Of a stretch of DNA of 50,856 bases, positions 25,737 to 37,075 are shown piece by piece. Source of the stretch: Ferruginibacter sp. (GTDB lineage Bacteria > Bacteroidota > Bacteroidia > Chitinophagales > Chitinophagaceae); the NCBI GenBank assembly GCA_019638635.1, contig JAHBTM010000011.1, positions 1-50,856 on the forward strand, in the 5' to 3' direction. The notes under the pieces were generated by a model, which did no database searches, was not told where the DNA came from, and saw only the letters and a list, made by a program, of their open reading frames with translations. The translations under genes and the position numbers were made by a program. Numbering within the stretch: position 1 is the stretch's first letter; the number at the start of each line of letters is the position of its first letter.

Positions 25737-25884
25737 ATGAAACCAAAGGCTGCATAGCACACAAGTTTTCAAACCAAAAAGGGGCGATTTCTGTTAAAAA
25801 AGAAAGGAGTTTTCCACAGTTTGGAAGGGTTGGCACAATATTGGTTTAAAAATGACCAAATGCTCACCTTAAAATTAAAATAGT

Positions 25885-26340
25885 ATGAAGAACCTTCTTT
25901 TAACGATGGTATCCATCATCCTGATCGGTTTCACCGTAAACGCACAAGGAAAGAAAAAAGCCACTGATAAACAGCCGGTTGTACCTGATGTAATACAGGC
26001 ATCGTTTAAAACGCAATATCCGGATGTAGCTGAAGTACGCTGGAATAAAATGCACAGTGGTAACTATCAGTCGGTCTTCACTAATGCCTCAGGCAGGGAA
26101 CAAACTACCGAATTCAATGCGGCCGGTGAAATAGTGCGCACCAAAATTGCTTTTTCTTCCGAGGGTGTGGATGAACACCTGATGGCGGCCATCCATGAAA
26201 AATATGCCGATGCCACGGTTACTGCACTCACTAAATATGAGTTAGCCGGTGTGCCTGCTTATTATAAAGTAAAGATTCAAACGGCCAATCAGTCTCAGAA
26301 AGATATTCTGATGAGTGAAGAAGGGGCCATCACCGAATAA
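25885..26340 (+). CDS. Secreted PepSY-like (BLIP-like fold) protein
   Basis: A 151-residue exported protein with a signal peptide (MKNLLLTMVSIILIGFTVNA, cleavage after NAQ). The mature part shows two related segments, VIQASFKTQYPDVAEVRW and LMAAIHEKYADATVTAL, as in the PepSY-like domain of Bacteroidota periplasmic proteins. Function is not established for the family; it resembles beta-lactamase-inhibitor-like folds. It is convergent with a PepSY membrane protein gene, and a strong terminator lies between them. The shared PepSY theme may be coincidental. Confidence 0.8.
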   Translation: MKNLLLTMVSIILIGFTVNAQGKKKATDKQPVVPDVIQASFKTQYPDVAEVRWNKMHSGNYQSVFTNASGREQTTEFNAAGEIVRTKIAFSSEGVDEHLMAAIHEKYADATVTALTKYELAGVPAYYKVKIQTANQSQKDILMSEEGAITE

Positions 26341-26373
26341 CGTTTTTTGCTGGTTTAGGGTTTTATTAGGGTA

Positions 26374-26407
26374 AAACGGGGGTAATCTTACTCCCGTTTA
26401 TTTTTTT
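26374..26407 (+). terminator. Rho-independent terminator after the PepSY-like gene
   Basis: AAACGGG...CCCGTTT with an inner GGTAA/TTACT extension, followed by A and seven T. It overlaps the stop codon of the convergent gene. Confidence 0.85.
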
Positions 26408-27516
26408 GCCATCCGTTTTTTGCGGGTTCGGTTCCACCAAATGATGATTCCTGAGGCCGGAAAAAATGTTCCGAGCAAACATGCAACGAATCCGATGAAT
26501 TTAGAGGGTTGTCCGAATACCGATGCGGTATGCACAGGTTTAAACTGTGCACGCACTTTCTGCCCGGTATTTTTATCATTATATTTTTCAACGCTAACCA
26601 CCTGGTTCGTGTATGGATTCACGTTATATACGTCTTTTTCCACATCAGTGTGGTAGTGGGGTTGCAACGCCGCAATGCTGATGGGTTGCTGTGGTTTCGA
26701 TGGGAGCGTTATTTGATAATAGGGCGAGGCCGCCTGTTGTTTTACTGTGCGCAAGGCCAGTTCTACGGCGCCGTACACCGGTTTGCCTGTTTCAATGGCA
26801 ATAGGTTTTGATTGCACCATCTGCGTGCCCGTGAGGGTGTAAATTCCTTTGTTGAACCATTCAAATGACCAGGCCAATCCGGTTCCTGCCAGAATAAAAA
26901 GAATGATAGCTGAGTAAAATCCCAACACCACATGATAATCGTAATTCATCCTTTTAAAACCGGTTCCCGGTTTCCATTTCAATCGTTGCCATAACATAGC
27001 CTTGTTTTTTGGCCACCACAAGATGATGCCCGTAATTAAAATGAATAAAAACAGTAGGGTGGAAGTGCCCACGATCCATTTACCGGTTTCACCTCCCAAC
27101 ATCCAGCGGTGGAGGTTCATCACCATAAAAAAGAACGATTCCCGATGATTGTATACCGCTGCAATGTCGCCGGTGCAGGGGTTGATGAATACGGTTTCCG
27201 TAGGTGGACGATTACCCGGTATTTTCACTGTGGTAGCGGAATTGGAGGGGATGGTGATTTCAGTATTTCGTCTGGGATCTTCGTATATTTTAATACTTTT
27301 TGCCTTCACCTGCAGGGTAGATTCCACCAGGTTGATTAAGGAATCGGCAGGTATCCTTTCGGTAGATACGGTGTGGTTGAAATAGCGTTTTGGGTGCAGC
27401 CCATGCTGCATTTCTTTCTCGTACACCAGGATAGCACCCGTAAGGCAGGTAATCATCACCACTAAGCCGGTAGATATGCCCAGGTAGAGGTGAATGCGTC
27501 TGAAAAATATCTTCAC
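26398..27516 (-). CDS. PepSY-associated transmembrane protein (iron-regulated type)
   Basis: The 372-residue inner-membrane protein has the typical PepSY_TM layout: a first transmembrane helix (HLYLGISTGLVVMITCLTGAIL, about 8-30), a PepSY-containing periplasmic region, a helix around 145-165 with LHRWMLG before it, another around 195-220, and a final helix at about 340-360 (GFVACLLGTFFPASGIIIWW). Conserved His and Trp residues resemble those of the family sometimes found with siderophore receptors and reductases. It may reduce or take part in uptake of an iron complex, but no receptor gene is near. The AraC regulator lies 120 bases upstream on the same strand. Confidence 0.85.
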   Translation of the reverse strand: MKIFFRRIHLYLGISTGLVVMITCLTGAILVYEKEMQHGLHPKRYFNHTVSTERIPADSLINLVESTLQVKAKSIKIYEDPRRNTEITIPSNSATTVKIPGNRPPTETVFINPCTGDIAAVYNHRESFFFMVMNLHRWMLGGETGKWIVGTSTLLFLFILITGIILWWPKNKAMLWQRLKWKPGTGFKRMNYDYHVVLGFYSAIILFILAGTGLAWSFEWFNKGIYTLTGTQMVQSKPIAIETGKPVYGAVELALRTVKQQAASPYYQITLPSKPQQPISIAALQPHYHTDVEKDVYNVNPYTNQVVSVEKYNDKNTGQKVRAQFKPVHTASVFGQPSKFIGFVACLLGTFFPASGIIIWWNRTRKKRMAKK

Positions 27517-27639
27517 GTGTTCAAAAATTGTATGCCACGCAAGGTAATTTGGGTTGTTGTTTGGGGTTTACAGAATAAGGAAAAACCATTACGATGAACG
27601 GAATAGTTTAATAACAGGGAGACAAAAATGGTTGCCTGA

Positions 27640-28590
27640 TTAGTTTCTCAGCAGCAATTCGCATGGTTTTAAACCTGTATGCTTTTTGAAAGCAGTGCTG
27701 AAGTGGGAGATAGAAGAGTATCCCAGCAGCATCGATACTTCCGTTACGCTGAGTCCTTTTTCGTAGAGCAGGTACTTGGCGTGGTCCATCCGCTGGCTTT
27801 GGTAAAATTCAAAAATGGTGCAACCATAAATTTCTTTAAACCCTTTTTTGAGGTAACACTCGTTCATGGCTACTTTTCTGCTGAGGGTTTTAATGGTGAT
27901 GGGGTTGCCGATGTGTTCGAGCAGCAGTTCTCTTGCATGTGCAATTTTATCGCGGTCGGCCTCGTTGGAAAGAAACTTACAGGTGAAAACCGGTTCTTCT
28001 TTCTCGCCAATCATGCACTCCAGGCTGTTGAGCAGTAAAAGCTGTATCTGTGCACCCACGTACAATTGTTCCAGGGTACCGTTATATGGGTGTTGAAGCA
28101 GGGCTTCCAGTGTCATTCTCGATTTACCGCACACGGGCACCGTTCTTACAAAGGAGTGGGGATGGGTGCATCCTAACACCTCATCAGAAAATGTGCGGTG
28201 ATGTTGAGGAGATGATTGGTTTCGAAGAAATGCGGTTAAATATTTTTCGGAAAAAGTGCAGGAAACCACATCTATACATTCTGTACGCTCTCCGCAATGG
28301 TCTACGCCATTCAGGGAGCAATTATCACAGGAAGTGTTTTTTGCCCGGCAGTACATATTGCCTGCTATGCAGAAGGTGAGTTCCAGGGAACCCGTACCGT
28401 CAGCTTTTTTGGGGGAATAAACCACTTTTCCGGCATCCTCAAAATTCCAATGGGGTAACTTTCGGATGCGTTGAACATTGAGGTGGTACAATTCGGGTAC
28501 AGTCCGCTCCGTTTCCTGCAACACTTCCCATTCATGCTGAAGGGCAGGCACTAAATCGGTTGGTGAAAACAGGGACTGATGCACTTTCAT
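27640..28590 (-). CDS. AraC family transcriptional regulator with cysteine cluster
   Basis: A 316-residue regulator (from ATG 28590). The last 100 residues form the AraC double helix-turn-helix domain: LSRKVAMNECYLKKGFKEIYG and SVTEVSMLLGYSSISHFSTAFKKHTG. The N-terminal part carries seven cysteines within 38 residues, spaced C-x6-C-x6-C-x2-C-x7-C-x5-C-x5-C, unusual for this family and suggestive of metal or iron-sulfur sensing. A TATATTTG promoter box at 28600-28607 lies inside the longer open frame, which argues for the ATG at 28590 over that at 28638. It may control the downstream PepSY membrane gene; this is inferred from position. Confidence 0.88.
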   Translation of the reverse strand: MKVHQSLFSPTDLVPALQHEWEVLQETERTVPELYHLNVQRIRKLPHWNFEDAGKVVYSPKKADGTGSLELTFCIAGNMYCRAKNTSCDNCSLNGVDHCGERTECIDVVSCTFSEKYLTAFLRNQSSPQHHRTFSDEVLGCTHPHSFVRTVPVCGKSRMTLEALLQHPYNGTLEQLYVGAQIQLLLLNSLECMIGEKEEPVFTCKFLSNEADRDKIAHARELLLEHIGNPITIKTLSRKVAMNECYLKKGFKEIYGCTIFEFYQSQRMDHAKYLLYEKGLSVTEVSMLLGYSSISHFSTAFKKHTGLKPCELLLRN

Positions 28591-28599
28591 ATTGAGGCG

Positions 28600-28607
28600 C
28601 AAATATA
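28600..28607 (-). promoter_or_regulatory. -7 promoter box for the AraC regulator
   Basis: TATATTTG on the minus strand matches TAnnTTTG and lies nine bases before the preferred ATG at 28590. Confidence 0.45.
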
Positions 28608-28775
28608 CAACCCCGCTGCCGTAAATCATCTTACCCATTGATTTTGAACACTTACAGCGAGTGCTTTAACATAGTTTCAACACATCCTTTTTTTGTTTCA
28701 TTTTACCCGGCAACGTATATGAATAAATAGTGTAAAAAATAGTGGCGGAAACGAGGAGTCGAAGGGGTAAAAACA

Positions 28776-28806
28776 TTGGTGGTTCGGGCTATTTTTTGTA
28801 CATTTG
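28776..28806 (+). promoter_or_regulatory. Promoter of gyrB
   Basis: TTG at 28776-28778 and TACATTTG at 28799-28806 are 20 bases apart, a good fit to the Bacteroidota TTTG...TAnnTTTG promoter. It leaves a leader of about 40 bases. Confidence 0.55.
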
Positions 28807-28833
28807 TACATTGGAAAATTTCCATATTATTAA

Positions 28834-30831
<1,998 letters not shown>

Positions 30832-30921
30832 AGAACCTCGTGTTGAGATTGGGCATTCCCGATATTTTATCGTAGCTTGTCCATCAGTCAACCCATTATT
30901 ATTCATATAAAACATTGAACT

Positions 30922-31122
30922 ATGTCAAAAATGTTAACGGCCTATTGCATGAAAACAAAGGAAAAAGATTGTCCGATGCATAATGCAGTCATTACAAAAA
31001 CCGCACGCGGGGGCTATATGGCTCAAGGCGATGACGGTAAAGGAAATAAAATGACCACCATGCTGTCGGAAGCGCGTGCATTGGAAGCGGTAAAGGATGG
31101 TGTGGCTAAAAAAGGCTGGTAG
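30922..31122 (+). CDS. Small conserved protein of unknown function (66 residues)
   Basis: A short protein reading MSKMLTAYCMKTKEK at its start, with a later TKTARGGYMAQG and GNKMTTML, ending in KKGW. The spacing of YC-x-K-x-K, TK-x2-G and GxKM recalls the DUF5679 type found in archaea and some bacteria, but the cysteine pair of a zinc ribbon is missing. It has no signal peptide and is basic. It is 90 bases after gyrB and followed by a strong terminator. Its codon usage and terminator support a real gene. No function can be given. Confidence 0.75.
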   Translation: MSKMLTAYCMKTKEKDCPMHNAVITKTARGGYMAQGDDGKGNKMTTMLSEARALEAVKDGVAKKGW

Positions 31123-31144
31123 AAAAATGTATTCAAAAGAAAAG

Positions 31145-31169
31145 GCTGTTGGAAACAACAGCTTTTTTT
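31145..31169 (+). terminator. Rho-independent terminator after the 66-residue gene
   Basis: GCTGTTG, loop GAAA, CAACAGC, then seven T. It ends at the stop codon of the convergent mfd gene. Confidence 0.88.
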
Positions 31170-34100
31170 ATGCGTGTTGCTGAACGAAGGCCAGCATTTT
31201 TTGTAGAAAACGGTACACCTCACTCATGGAGGTTATATCATCCACAATCAACATACCGTTTTTACCTACCTGCTTCAATCGTCCTTTATTGGTGCCCTGT
31301 TGTAAAAACAGTAGGATGTGGTTGAAGGTATGGCTTTGGAAGTACGGGGAATCCGGATTACCCACGAAATAACATTTCAGCACCTCATTTTTGAGCAATA
31401 ACTTTTCAAAGCCGAGTTCAACGGCTATTTTTCGTGTACGCACTGTGGTAAACAGATCTTCTACCGGCGGTGGAACGGGTCCGAAACGGTCTTGCAATTC
31501 AGCATGAAATGTTTGAAGGGCGGGTTCATCTGTACAGTCATCCAATCGGGCGTATAAGCTTAACCGTTCGGTAATGCTTTCTACATAATGATCGGGAATG
31601 AGGATTTCCAAATCTGTATCTATCGTACAGTCTGATACAAAATCATCCTGACGGTCAATTTCATCTTTAAACAGGTTCCTGAATTCTTTTCTTTTGAGTT
31701 CCCGGATGGCTTCATCGAGGATTTTATGATACATCTCAAATCCTATTTCTGCAATGAATCCGCTTTGTTCACCCCCAAGGAGGTTTCCGGCTCCGCGAAT
31801 ATCGAGGTCGCGCATGGCAATCTGAAATCCGCTACCCAAATCACTGTACTGTTCAAGTGTGGTCAGTCTTTTTCTGCTGTCTACGGGCAATGTACTCACG
31901 GGTGGGGATACCAGATAGCAAAATGCTTTTTTATTGCTTCTGCCAACACGTCCGCGCAACTGGTGCAAATCGCTCAGGCCAAACTGATGAGCATTGTGGA
32001 TGATGATGGTGTTCACGTTGGGAATGTCTACACCGCTTTCCACTATGTTGGTGCATACCAGTACATCGTATTGTTTGTCCATGAAATCGAGGATGGTATC
32101 TTCCAGTTTATCTCCTTCCATTTGTCCGTGTGCATAGGCTATGCTCAGGTCAGGACAAAGCCCCTGCAGCAGTCCCTGCATTTCTTTCAGGCTGTTTACA
32201 CGGTTGTGGATGAAGAACACCTGGCCGCCCCGTTCGGTTTCATAGTAAATAATATCTCTGATGGCATCTTCATTGAATACCATCAGTTCGGTTTGTATAG
32301 GCTGACGGTTGGGAGGAGGTGTGTTGATGATGCTCAGATCGCGCGCGCCCATTAAGCTGAACTGTAATGTACGTGGGATAGGCGTTGCCGTTAGGGTGAG
32401 GGAATCCACCGTTGCCCGGAGTGATTTCAATTTTTCTTTTGCAGCCACCCCAAATTTCTGTTCTTCATCAATGATCATCACGCCCAGGTCTTTGAATTTG
32501 ACATCTTTCCCCAGCAGGGCATGCGTGCCAATGATGATATCCACTTTTCCTTCTTCCAGTTTTTTAAGGGTTTCTTTCTTTTGCTTGGTTGATTTAAACC
32601 GATTGATAAAATCAACGGTTACCGGAAAGTCTTTTAAACGATCACTGAAGGTTTTGTAATGCTGGTAGGCCAGGATGGTTGTGGGTACCAGTACAGCCGC
32701 CTGCTTCCCGTCGGTACAGGTTTTAAACGCAGCACGTATGGCAATTTCTGTTTTGCCGAAACCCACGTCCCCACAAACCAAGCGGTCCATCGGTGCAGGT
32801 TTTTCCATATCTTTTTTTACATCTTCACTGGCTTTGGCTTGGTCTGGAGTGTCTTCATAAATAAAACTGGCTTCCAGTTCGGTTTGCAGGTAATTGTCGG
32901 GGGCGTGTGCATATCCTTCACGTGCTTTCCGTTCAGCGTACAAACGAATTAGGTCGGTGGCAATATCTTTTACCTGCTTTTTGGTTTTTTCTTTCAGTTT
33001 CTGCCAAACATCACTTCCCAGTTTATTCATCTTGGGTACAGCACCTTCTTTTCCGCTGTACTTGCTTATTTTATGCAGGGAGGAAATGTTTACATACAGT
33101 AAATCGCCATCCTTATATTGTATTCTAACGGCTTCCTGTATACGCCCGTTATTGTCTATTTTTTGCAAACCACTGTACACCCCTACACCATGGTCTATGT
33201 GCGTTACATAATCTCCGGGTTGTAATTCCCTCAGTGTTTTTAACGTGAGGGCTTTATTTTTACTGAACGCCTGTTTTACACGGTATTTGTGATAGCGTTG
33301 AAAGATTTGATGGTCGGTGTAACACACTAATTTATTGTCGTGATCAATAAATCCTTCATGAATGGAAATAGGAACGGGTACAATATCCAGTCCGGCATTC
33401 AGGTCAGTGAAAATGCTGTGTAATCTTTCTAATTGTTTGGCGCTTTCAGCAAAAATGTACAAGCCATATTGTTGATCGCGGTATTGGGTCAGGTCTTTAA
33501 TCAGCATATCAAACTGCCGGTTGAATGCAGGTTGAGCCTGGGTGTTAAACTTCAAAACATTTTTGATGGAACCATCAGAGAAGTAGGGTTTACCCCATTC
33601 GAGAACATGCCGTTGCCGGATGGATTGTTCCAAGGATACAGCTGTGGCAAAATCTTCGGGATGCAAAGCCTGTTTCATCAACGACGCTTGATCCGTATCC
33701 GTTGCTTCATTCACCTCTATTGATTCCGATTCTAGGGACAGTGCCATGGCAAGATCTTCTTCCTGCTGTTCAATTTTTTCACGAATGAAATTGAAATCTT
33801 CTGTCCATATTACGGTATTCTCCGGCAGGCTGAGGGTGAGCAGGGTTTTTTCACCGGTGGTGGTTTCTGATTCAATATTCGGGATGATATTAACCTGTAA
33901 TAATTTCCGCTCGCTCAATTGAGATTCCGGATCAAAGATGCGGATGCTATCAACCTCATTTCCAAACAATTCTATCCGGTAAGGTTTTTCGTTTCCGAAA
34001 GAGTAGATATCGAGTATCCCCCCGCGCACAGCGAATTGTCCGGGTTCATACACAAAGTCGGTTGATTGAAAGCCCAATTCTACAAAACGTTGGAGCATGG

Positions 34101-34578
34101 CTTCTACATTCAATACCTCGGCTTGTTTAATCGATATAATATTTCGGGTAAGCGTTTCCGGTAGTGATACTTTCTCAAACAGTGCCTCCGGGTAGGTAAC
34201 CATCATTTTTTTATTTCCGCCTGCGGCCCAGCGTGTGAGGGCTTCTGTACGCAACATCACATGGCTGGGGTTCAGCAGCCTGTAATTTTTTTTGTTCTTA
34301 AATGAAGAGGGGAAATAAAAAAGCTCCAGCGCGTGTGTAATGTTTTCAAGCGTATTGTGGAAGTAAGCGGCTTCTTCGGCATCGCGCAATATGATGAGAT
34401 GGTTTAACTGTGAAACCAGTTGATGTGATTGCACAGCAGCCACTACAAATGCAGCGGCACTTCCGTTCAAACCGGTCAGTTGTATGTATTGCGGAGCAGA
34501 CATAGTAATCCGGTCTGCAATCGAAAAGCAGTGGGGGTTGTTCAGGTACCTGTTTTTCAGATCATCCAGGTTTATCAT
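31168..34578 (-). CDS. mfd: Transcription-repair coupling factor
   Basis: The 1136-residue protein removes RNA polymerase stalled at DNA damage and recruits UvrA. It has an N-terminal UvrB-like region, an RNA polymerase interaction domain around 460-530 (ELQPGDYVTHIDHGVGVY), then the translocase module: Walker A GDVGFGKTE (about 605), Walker B DEEQKFGV, and motifs such as TATPIPRTLQ, VESGVDIPNVNT and QLRGRVGRS. The C-terminal domain starts around 990. Length matches the family. A promoter box lies 26 bases upstream. Confidence 0.95.
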   Translation of the reverse strand: MINLDDLKNRYLNNPHCFSIADRITMSAPQYIQLTGLNGSAAAFVVAAVQSHQLVSQLNHLIILRDAEEAAYFHNTLENITHALELFYFPSSFKNKKNYRLLNPSHVMLRTEALTRWAAGGNKKMMVTYPEALFEKVSLPETLTRNIISIKQAEVLNVEAMLQRFVELGFQSTDFVYEPGQFAVRGGILDIYSFGNEKPYRIELFGNEVDSIRIFDPESQLSERKLLQVNIIPNIESETTTGEKTLLTLSLPENTVIWTEDFNFIREKIEQQEEDLAMALSLESESIEVNEATDTDQASLMKQALHPEDFATAVSLEQSIRQRHVLEWGKPYFSDGSIKNVLKFNTQAQPAFNRQFDMLIKDLTQYRDQQYGLYIFAESAKQLERLHSIFTDLNAGLDIVPVPISIHEGFIDHDNKLVCYTDHQIFQRYHKYRVKQAFSKNKALTLKTLRELQPGDYVTHIDHGVGVYSGLQKIDNNGRIQEAVRIQYKDGDLLYVNISSLHKISKYSGKEGAVPKMNKLGSDVWQKLKEKTKKQVKDIATDLIRLYAERKAREGYAHAPDNYLQTELEASFIYEDTPDQAKASEDVKKDMEKPAPMDRLVCGDVGFGKTEIAIRAAFKTCTDGKQAAVLVPTTILAYQHYKTFSDRLKDFPVTVDFINRFKSTKQKKETLKKLEEGKVDIIIGTHALLGKDVKFKDLGVMIIDEEQKFGVAAKEKLKSLRATVDSLTLTATPIPRTLQFSLMGARDLSIINTPPPNRQPIQTELMVFNEDAIRDIIYYETERGGQVFFIHNRVNSLKEMQGLLQGLCPDLSIAYAHGQMEGDKLEDTILDFMDKQYDVLVCTNIVESGVDIPNVNTIIIHNAHQFGLSDLHQLRGRVGRSNKKAFCYLVSPPVSTLPVDSRKRLTTLEQYSDLGSGFQIAMRDLDIRGAGNLLGGEQSGFIAEIGFEMYHKILDEAIRELKRKEFRNLFKDEIDRQDDFVSDCTIDTDLEILIPDHYVESITERLSLYARLDDCTDEPALQTFHAELQDRFGPVPPPVEDLFTTVRTRKIAVELGFEKLLLKNEVLKCYFVGNPDSPYFQSHTFNHILLFLQQGTNKGRLKQVGKNGMLIVDDITSMSEVYRFLQKMLAFVQQHA

Positions 34579-34604
34579 ATGCTCTATTCAACTTCAGGCG
34601 GCTG

Positions 34605-34612
34605 CAAAGATA
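34605..34612 (-). promoter_or_regulatory. -7 promoter box for mfd
   Basis: TATCTTTG on the minus strand matches TAnnTTTG, 26 bases before the mfd ATG. The 93-base gap is shared with the divergent reductase gene. Confidence 0.45.
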
Positions 34613-34671
34613 TACATCTCATCCGGTTGCCGATACGTAAATCATTATTTTAATGTAACTTCCTGCTGATT

Positions 34672-35418
34672 ATGGGCAATCAGCAATGGCATACCGGACG
34701 AGTGATTCGAATTGAATCAGCGGCAGAAGGAACCCGGAGGTTCTTTGTACAGGTCCATGGGATGGAGGCTTTCCATTTCAAGCCCGGTCAGTTTGTTACA
34801 TTAGATTTGCCCATTCACGAGAAACCCAATAAGCGCTGGAGGAGTTACTCTATTGCCAGCTGGCCGGATGGTACCAATGTATTTGAATTGTGCATTGTGC
34901 TGTTGGAGGGTGGAGCCGGCACACGGTATTTATTCAATGAAGTAAGTGTAGGGCATGAATTGCATTTTATGGGTCCGTTAGGTGTATTTACTTTACCTGA
35001 ACCCATTGAGAAAGAATTATTCTTCATTTGTACGGGTACAGGCATCGCACCGTTTCGCAGTATGCTTCACCATATTTCGATGCACAATATTCCGCACCGC
35101 GGCATTCATTTATTGTTCGGTACACGAAGGAAAGAGAATTTGTTGTATTACGAAGATATGCGTCATCTAACAGAAATCATTCCTCACTTTCATTACTGGC
35201 CCACATTATCACGCGAGGAATGGGAAGGTAAAACAGGATATGTACACCAGATTTATGAAGATATCCTCAAACCAAAAATTGCGGAAGCAGGATGTGCCGA
35301 AGAATGTAAAGTGGCTTTTTACTTGTGTGGTTGGAAGGACATGATCGACGAAGCCAAAAAACGCATCCAGGAATTAGGCTTCAACAGAAAGTGTATTCAT
35401 CAGGAGTTGTATGGATAA
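34672..35418 (+). CDS. Ferredoxin-NADP reductase-like flavoprotein
   Basis: The 248-residue single-domain-pair protein has an N-terminal FAD-binding barrel with the RSYSIAS motif (about 57-63) that binds FAD, and a C-terminal NAD(P)-binding domain with CTGTGIAPFRSML and YLCGWKDMIDEAKK. It should move electrons between NAD(P)H and an acceptor in the cytoplasm. The partner, possibly a ferredoxin or flavodoxin, is not encoded nearby. The ATG at 34672 is supported by the start of the barrel right after it. Confidence 0.87.
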   Translation: MGNQQWHTGRVIRIESAAEGTRRFFVQVHGMEAFHFKPGQFVTLDLPIHEKPNKRWRSYSIASWPDGTNVFELCIVLLEGGAGTRYLFNEVSVGHELHFMGPLGVFTLPEPIEKELFFICTGTGIAPFRSMLHHISMHNIPHRGIHLLFGTRRKENLLYYEDMRHLTEIIPHFHYWPTLSREEWEGKTGYVHQIYEDILKPKIAEAGCAEECKVAFYLCGWKDMIDEAKKRIQELGFNRKCIHQELYG

Positions 35419-35471
35419 AGGGAATGGATGGATGAAAAATAAGGCCAATCGATTTTAATTCTGATTTCAAA

Positions 35472-36926
35472 TCATATTTTAGAAAGTAACTCCAAAACTT
35501 TCGCCCTCACCTGTGCCATGGGAGTACGTTCCTGGCGCATATCATCGCGATAACGAATGGTAACCGTCTGGTCTTCTTTGGTCTGATGATCTATGGTAAC
35601 ACAGAACGGGGTGCCGATGGCGTCCATCCGGCGGTATCTTTTACCAATCGCATCCTTTTCTTCATAAAAGCATTGAAAATGTGGCCGGCATTCATTCATC
35701 AGTTCGCGGGCAATTTCAGGTAATCCGTCTTTTTTCAACAGCGGTAGAATAGCCAGTTTCACGGGAGCGATGGCAGCTGGTATTTTCATCACCACACGGC
35801 TGTCGTTGGAACCATCTTCTTTTGTCCAGTGTTCCTCCTGATAGCTCAGGCTGATAACGGTAAGGAATAAACGATCTAACCCGATAGAGGTTTCTACTAC
35901 ATAGGGAATATAATTTCCTATGGGTTTACCGTCTTCATTCAAATCGTTGTCGAAGTATTGTATTTTCTTCTTGCTGTATTCCTGATGTTGCTTCAAATCA
36001 AAATCGGTACGGCTGTGGATGCCTTCCAGTTCCTTCCAACCAAACGGAAATTCAAATTCAATATCCACGGCAGCATCCGCATAATGCGCCAGCTTTACGT
36101 GATCGTGGTAACGCAGTTTATCTGCAGGAATTCCGATACTTTCAAGCCATTTCTTTCTGTGTTCTTTCCAGTAACTGTACCATTCCATTTGTGTGCCGGG
36201 GCGTACAAAAAACTGCATTTCCATCTGCTCAAACTCCCGCATGCGGAAAATGAACTGGCGCGCTACAATTTCATTCCTGAAAGCTTTCCCTGTTTGCGCA
36301 ATGCCAAACGGAATTTTCATACGACCCGTTTTTTGCACATTCAGAAAGTTTACAAAAATCCCCTGTGCCGTTTCAGGGCGAAGGTAAATGGTATCAGCCT
36401 CGCCGGCTACACTGCCCATTTGCGTACTGAACATCAGGTTAAACTGACGCACATCCGTCCAGTTACAGGTTTTACTTACCGAACATTTTATCTGGCGGCT
36501 TTCTATCAATTGTTTCAATCCGTCGAAGTCATTCGCTGCCAGCAGTTGGTCCATCATATCCAACAATATTTTCCCTTCTGCTTCCGGTAAAGTTTCAGCA
36601 TACAATTCCAGCAAATGATCCACCCGATAGCGCTTGTTGCTGTCTTTGTTATCAATCATCGGATCGCTGAAGTTATCTACGTGTCCGCTCGCTTTCCATG
36701 TAGTGGGGTGCATGAAAATAGCAGCATCAATCCCCACAATGTGATCATGCATTTGCGTCATGCTTTTCCACCAGGCATCTCTCAGGTTTTTTTTGAGTGG
36801 AGCACCCATTTGTCCGTAATCATACACGGCACTCAAGCCATCATACAATTCGGATGACTGAAATATAAACCCATACTCTTTGCAGTGTGCAATGATATCC
36901 TGAAATAACTGAGCGTCGTTTGCCAT
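35472..36926 (-). CDS. glyS: Glycyl-tRNA synthetase
   Basis: The 484-residue class II synthetase of the single-chain (alpha2) type charges tRNA-Gly. Motif-type segments are FRNEIVARQFIFRMREFEQME (motif 2 region) and VVETSIGLDRLFLTV (motif 3), with the start ending in the SELYDGLSAVYDYGQMG pattern common to this family. The anticodon-binding domain occupies the last 110 residues. A TATCTTTG promoter box lies seven bases before the ATG. It is unlike the alpha-beta GlyQ/GlyS form of many other bacteria. Confidence 0.94.
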   Translation of the reverse strand: MANDAQLFQDIIAHCKEYGFIFQSSELYDGLSAVYDYGQMGAPLKKNLRDAWWKSMTQMHDHIVGIDAAIFMHPTTWKASGHVDNFSDPMIDNKDSNKRYRVDHLLELYAETLPEAEGKILLDMMDQLLAANDFDGLKQLIESRQIKCSVSKTCNWTDVRQFNLMFSTQMGSVAGEADTIYLRPETAQGIFVNFLNVQKTGRMKIPFGIAQTGKAFRNEIVARQFIFRMREFEQMEMQFFVRPGTQMEWYSYWKEHRKKWLESIGIPADKLRYHDHVKLAHYADAAVDIEFEFPFGWKELEGIHSRTDFDLKQHQEYSKKKIQYFDNDLNEDGKPIGNYIPYVVETSIGLDRLFLTVISLSYQEEHWTKEDGSNDSRVVMKIPAAIAPVKLAILPLLKKDGLPEIARELMNECRPHFQCFYEEKDAIGKRYRRMDAIGTPFCVTIDHQTKEDQTVTIRYRDDMRQERTPMAQVRAKVLELLSKI

Positions 36927-36933
36927 AAGGCTG

Positions 36934-36941
36934 CAAAGATA
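36934..36941 (-). promoter_or_regulatory. -7 promoter box for glyS
   Basis: TATCTTTG on the minus strand matches TAnnTTTG and lies seven bases before the ATG. Confidence 0.48.
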
Positions 36942-37075
36942 ATAGTTCCGCCTTTTCTGCTGTAATTTTTGATAGGTGAAAACGGCGTTGTTGGAATTGC
37001 TACATTTTTCTTAAAGGCTGTAAAAACGGATGGTTTCACCGCCACTTTGTATATATTGCTTGTGAATTATCTGTT

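Noticed and set aside
25812-25822. A single TTTTCCACAG site between ileS and the PepSY-like gene
   Set aside because: One isolated DnaA-box-like site is expected by chance at this length.
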